Source: CAYUVA01 sp964448115 [NCBI: uncultured bacterium]
Lineage (GTDB): Bacteria > CAYUVA01
Length of the DNA stretch: 26,023 bases
Direction: 5' to 3'
NCBI GenBank assembly: GCA_964448115.1
Contig: CAYUVA010000054.1
Location: 1-26,023 of the forward strand
Shown: positions 23,879 to 26,023 of the stretch, in pieces
Layout: every line of letters starts with the position of its first letter
Numbering within the stretch: position 1 is the first letter of the stretch
Notes under the pieces: model-generated
Seen by the model: only the letters and a program-made list of their open reading frames with translations
The model's database searches: none
What the model was told of the DNA's origin: nothing
Program-made: the position numbers and the translations under genes

Positions 23879-24613
23879 GTGCACAACTATAAACTTGTGA
23901 TCGAGTACGATGGCGCCGACTTTGCCGGCTGGCAGATACAACCTGACCAGCGAACCGTGCAGGGAGAGCTCCAGGGAGCGCTTCGGGTAATTGCCGGGGA
24001 ACAGATAAAACTGTCCGGTGCTAGTCGCACAGATGCCGGCGTCCATGCCTTGGGGCAGGTTGCCAACTTCAAGACCAACAAGAAGCTGCACCCCCTGCGT
24101 ATCCTAAAAGGCGTCAATGCGCTGAGCGGCGATGATGTCCAGGTAGTTGATGTCAGCCTGGTTGATCCCGAATTTCATGCCCGCTTCAGCGCAAAGGGAA
24201 AGACATATCGATATCATATTCTGAACCGACAGGCGCCTAGCGCTATATACAGGAACAGATGCTGGCACATCCCATTTAGCCTGGATATACTCCCGATGTC
24301 AAAGGCAGCGGAGTTTCTGATTGGAGTCCACGATTTCTCCAGCTTTCAAGCCTCAGCCTGCGATGCGCCCAGCCCGGTTAGAGAGATCAACCAAGTAAAC
24401 ATCAGGCGAGAAGAGGATTTTATAATCATCGATATCACAGCCAATGCCTTCTTGAACAAGATGGCGCGCAACATTGTCGGAGCATTGGTACAGGCTGGCG
24501 CAGGGAAGATACCGCCGGAGGGGATCAAAGAGCTATTGGAAAAAAAAGATAGAACCGTTGCCCCTCCCACCGCGCCGGCAACCGGTTTAACCCTTCTTGA
24601 GGTGCACTACTGA
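23879..24613 (+). CDS. truA: tRNA pseudouridine(38-40) synthase TruA
   Basis: TruA converts uridines 38-40 of the tRNA anticodon stem-loop to pseudouridine. The 244-residue product has the family start (KLVIEYDGADFAGWQ), the catalytic loop SRTDAGVHALGQ with Asp52, the KTYRYHI strand and the late HDFSSFQAS and NAFLNKMARNIVG segments. Start is GTG at 23879; an in-frame stop lies only one codon upstream, so no longer version is possible. There is no clear Shine-Dalgarno sequence at normal spacing. The gene follows pcm after 30 bases and probably shares its transcript. Nothing is missing. Confidence 0.95.
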   Translation: MHNYKLVIEYDGADFAGWQIQPDQRTVQGELQGALRVIAGEQIKLSGASRTDAGVHALGQVANFKTNKKLHPLRILKGVNALSGDDVQVVDVSLVDPEFHARFSAKGKTYRYHILNRQAPSAIYRNRCWHIPFSLDILPMSKAAEFLIGVHDFSSFQASACDAPSPVREINQVNIRREEDFIIIDITANAFLNKMARNIVGALVQAGAGKIPPEGIKELLEKKDRTVAPPTAPATGLTLLEVHY

Positions 24614-24701
24614 GCAACCCTTGATATCTCGAACCGTGGCTATCATGCAAAGGCTCTGAAACGAGTCTTATCCAAGTACACGAAGTTACCTTTCCCGCTT
24701 G

Positions 24702-26023
24702 TTACTCTTCTATCACCCTCAGGTAAGGCCAGCGGATGCTTCGGTTGCCATCTTTGTCCTCAGCGATAATCTCGAGCAGATATGAACCGCTCAAGCCTGA
24801 TAGCTCATCAGGCAAAATAAAGAAGCTGATCCCGTAGATGCCGTCATTTGCAGCAAAGTCCCTGTACTGGCCGTTATCTTTAAGCCTTATGCCAGTCGGA
24901 TTGCCAGCAAAGTATATCTCCACGCACTGTATATTCTCAAGTCCATCAGCATCGGTTATGGCAGCCAGCATGGTAAAATTGCCTCCCGTATCGGTATTAA
25001 GCTTTGTGTCAAAGTACCCCGCCGCCAATATCAAGGGTGCATTCTCAGGATGGCGGGTGCTTCCATCAGCAGCTCTTCGTAGTTGAAGCTCCCAGGGGAT
25101 AAATTCTGCCATACCCTCCTGTGCCCCTTGCCCTCCCTTTTCGATGAGAAGATAAGGCCATAGGGGGCTTATGACCTCGTCCTCTAACTCGGATGCTGTC
25201 TTGGCAGCCAGCTCGAAAAGATAAAATCCAGGTTCCACACCCGTAGGCACGATCAGCTCCTGGAGCCAAAAAAGTCCCTCAACACCATGAACCTTGGGGA
25301 GCTTCAGTCCAGTGGGGGATCCATTATAATAAAGCTCCACTTCCTGAATAGGATTGCCCTCAAGGTCGGTTGTCAAAGCGATGATGCTTAGCCTGCCTCC
25401 TTGGTCGGTTACCATCGAATCCATATAGCCGGCGAGCATGATAACGGGCTGGCTGGCAATTGTGGGAGTAGGGGTTACCGTCGGTGTCGAGCTGCCGGTC
25501 AGCGTAGCAGTTGGAGTAGCGGTCGCGGTAACCGTGGGGGTGAAGGTGGGAGTATAACTTGGAGTAGAGGTTGGAGTTGCCGTTGGCGCTATGATGGTGA
25601 AGTTATAGAAATCAGGCTCCATATCGTTAGGTGGATCAGCCAGGTCCGATGCGAAGATGGCCATGGCAACCACCTGCTCGGGTTTGAAGCAATACCTGGT
25701 CTTTATGGAGTACCCGGATTCGATCTGGTAGATGGCATAAGTAGCCGGTTCACTCTCGATGTACATTTTTATCGATGCAGGATCGACTCCAAGACCATCA
25801 TCCAAAATATTGACGCTGATGTTGGTATCCGGCTGAACATCGTTTGCATACCTGGCAGGATAATGGTCGCTCGTATAGGGTGGATCGTAATCAACATTCT
25901 CGGTTATGGTGAATGAGTAGCAGTCTGTAGGCATTATATTGTCAACCAGGTCTGCAGCATCTATACAGATTCCAACCACTTGCCCAGGTGAAAAATCTAC
26001 CGCTGGATTGTGATAGACCGAGT
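24702..26023 (-). CDS. Modular exported protein with Ig-like repeats and Thr-Pro linker (5' end outside window)
   Basis: The frame is open to the window edge, so at least 439 C-terminal residues are present and the start is missing. From the edge inward: the end of one Ig-like module, a complete second module (down to about 25590), a Thr/Pro-rich linker (25589-25461), then two mutually similar modules (25448-25140 and 25034-24708). The Ig-like module has the adhesin-like sequence VQPDTNISVNILDDGLGVDPASI, and its last strands (PEQVVAMAIFASDLAD, FYNFTI) repeat those of the partial module (PGQVVGICIDAADLVD, CYSFTI). The two C-terminal modules share AGY-D-(n)-GG, IYF/LYYNG-PTG and WPYL. Function unknown; likely a surface or secreted adhesin-type protein. 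There is no sorting tail at the C-terminus. Confidence 0.85.
   Translation of the reverse strand, partial: SVYHNPAVDFSPGQVVGICIDAADLVDNIMPTDCYSFTITENVDYDPPYTSDHYPARYANDVQPDTNISVNILDDGLGVDPASIKMYIESEPATYAIYQIESGYSIKTRYCFKPEQVVAMAIFASDLADPPNDMEPDFYNFTIIAPTATPTSTPSYTPTFTPTVTATATPTATLTGSSTPTVTPTPTIASQPVIMLAGYMDSMVTDQGGRLSIIALTTDLEGNPIQEVELYYNGSPTGLKLPKVHGVEGLFWLQELIVPTGVEPGFYLFELAAKTASELEDEVISPLWPYLLIEKGGQGAQEGMAEFIPWELQLRRAADGSTRHPENAPLILAAGYFDTKLNTDTGGNFTMLAAITDADGLENIQCVEIYFAGNPTGIRLKDNGQYRDFAANDGIYGISFFILPDELSGLSGSYLLEIIAEDKDGNRSIRWPYLRVIEE
25461..25589 (-). repeat. Thr-Pro-rich low-complexity linker
   Basis: About 43 codons encode mostly Thr-Pro dipeptides with Ala, Ser and Val (for example APTATPTSTPSYTPTFTPTV). 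On the plus strand the region is rich in GG-T-G-x-A/C-G repeats. Such linkers separate folded modules in exported proteins and may be glycosylated; they can also vary in length by slippage. Confidence 0.85.

Noticed and set aside
23492-24091. Open minus-strand frame of 199 codons
   Set aside because: It runs antisense to the strongly motif-supported pcm and truA genes and has no recognisable family or ribosome-binding site.
24614-24701. Convergent gap after truA, searched for a terminator or small gene
   Set aside because: No stem with a T-run, no tRNA-like cloverleaf and no supported small frame was found.
25401-25916. Open plus-strand frame of 171 codons
   Set aside because: It is antisense to the modular protein gene; its Gly/Arg/Ser-rich sequence is what the Thr-Pro linker gives when read on the other strand.
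1-26023. High frequency of ATCGAT, GATC and CGAT across the window
   Set aside because: It occurs mainly within coding regions at Ile-Asp, Ser-Ile and similar codon junctions, so codon use (ATC/ATA with GAT) explains it better than a dispersed regulatory site; a count against shuffled codons would settle it.

Overview
The window is a densely packed stretch of a bacterial chromosome: 23 protein-coding genes, one running off the right edge, and no RNA genes, insertion sequences, phage genes or CRISPR arrays that I could see. No gene-free stretch exceeds about 130 bases. LptD, probable outer-membrane beta-barrel and lipoproteins, and a GT51-type penicillin-binding protein indicate a diderm (Gram-negative) bacterium. 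A CFI-box C-terminal tail, a Thr-Pro-rich linker between Ig-like modules and several poorly characterised family members suggest an environmental, possibly uncultured lineage. The sequence alone does not fix the phylum.

Layout. (1) 93-728 (-): SH3b-like lipoprotein, divergent from the next block. (2) 858-6020 (+): zinc alcohol dehydrogenase, type III pantothenate kinase (coaX), O-antigen ligase/polymerase-like membrane protein, GT4-like glycosyltransferase and WecD-like amino-sugar acyltransferase; the last three look like a small surface-polysaccharide set. (3) 8166-6041 (-): exported ceramidase-like hydrolase with CFI-box tail, coupled by a TGATG overlap to a small exported protein. (4) 8286-10574 (+): beta-barrel-like protein and an Old Yellow Enzyme-family oxidoreductase with a cysteine cluster. 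(5) 14398-10613 (-): pilin-like membrane protein, DUF362 protein and class A PBP. (6) 14495-21162 (+): class II cyclic-nucleotide phosphodiesterase-like metallo-hydrolase, accD, lptD, cysteine hydrolase, thioredoxin-reductase-like flavoprotein without redox cysteines, and an RlmN-like radical SAM protein. Gaps are at most 14 bases and the last three genes overlap. (7) 21217-24613 (+): exported thioredoxin-domain/YyaL-like protein, overlapping exported isoaspartyl methyltransferase, and truA, behind a good sigma70-type promoter. (8) 26023-24702 (-): C-terminal part of a modular exported protein.

Two places stand out. The 14399-14494 divergent region has a perfect 18-bp palindrome lying between the -35 (TTGACA) and -10 (TATAAA) boxes of a leftward promoter, an arrangement expected of a repressor operator. 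The overlapping trio at 18702-21162 joins a cysteine hydrolase, a flavoprotein lacking the thioredoxin-reductase CxxC, and a short RlmN-like enzyme that keeps the C-terminal cysteine but has Ile where RlmN has its second catalytic cysteine. That trio is the best candidate here for an undescribed pathway, but its substrate cannot be read from the sequence.
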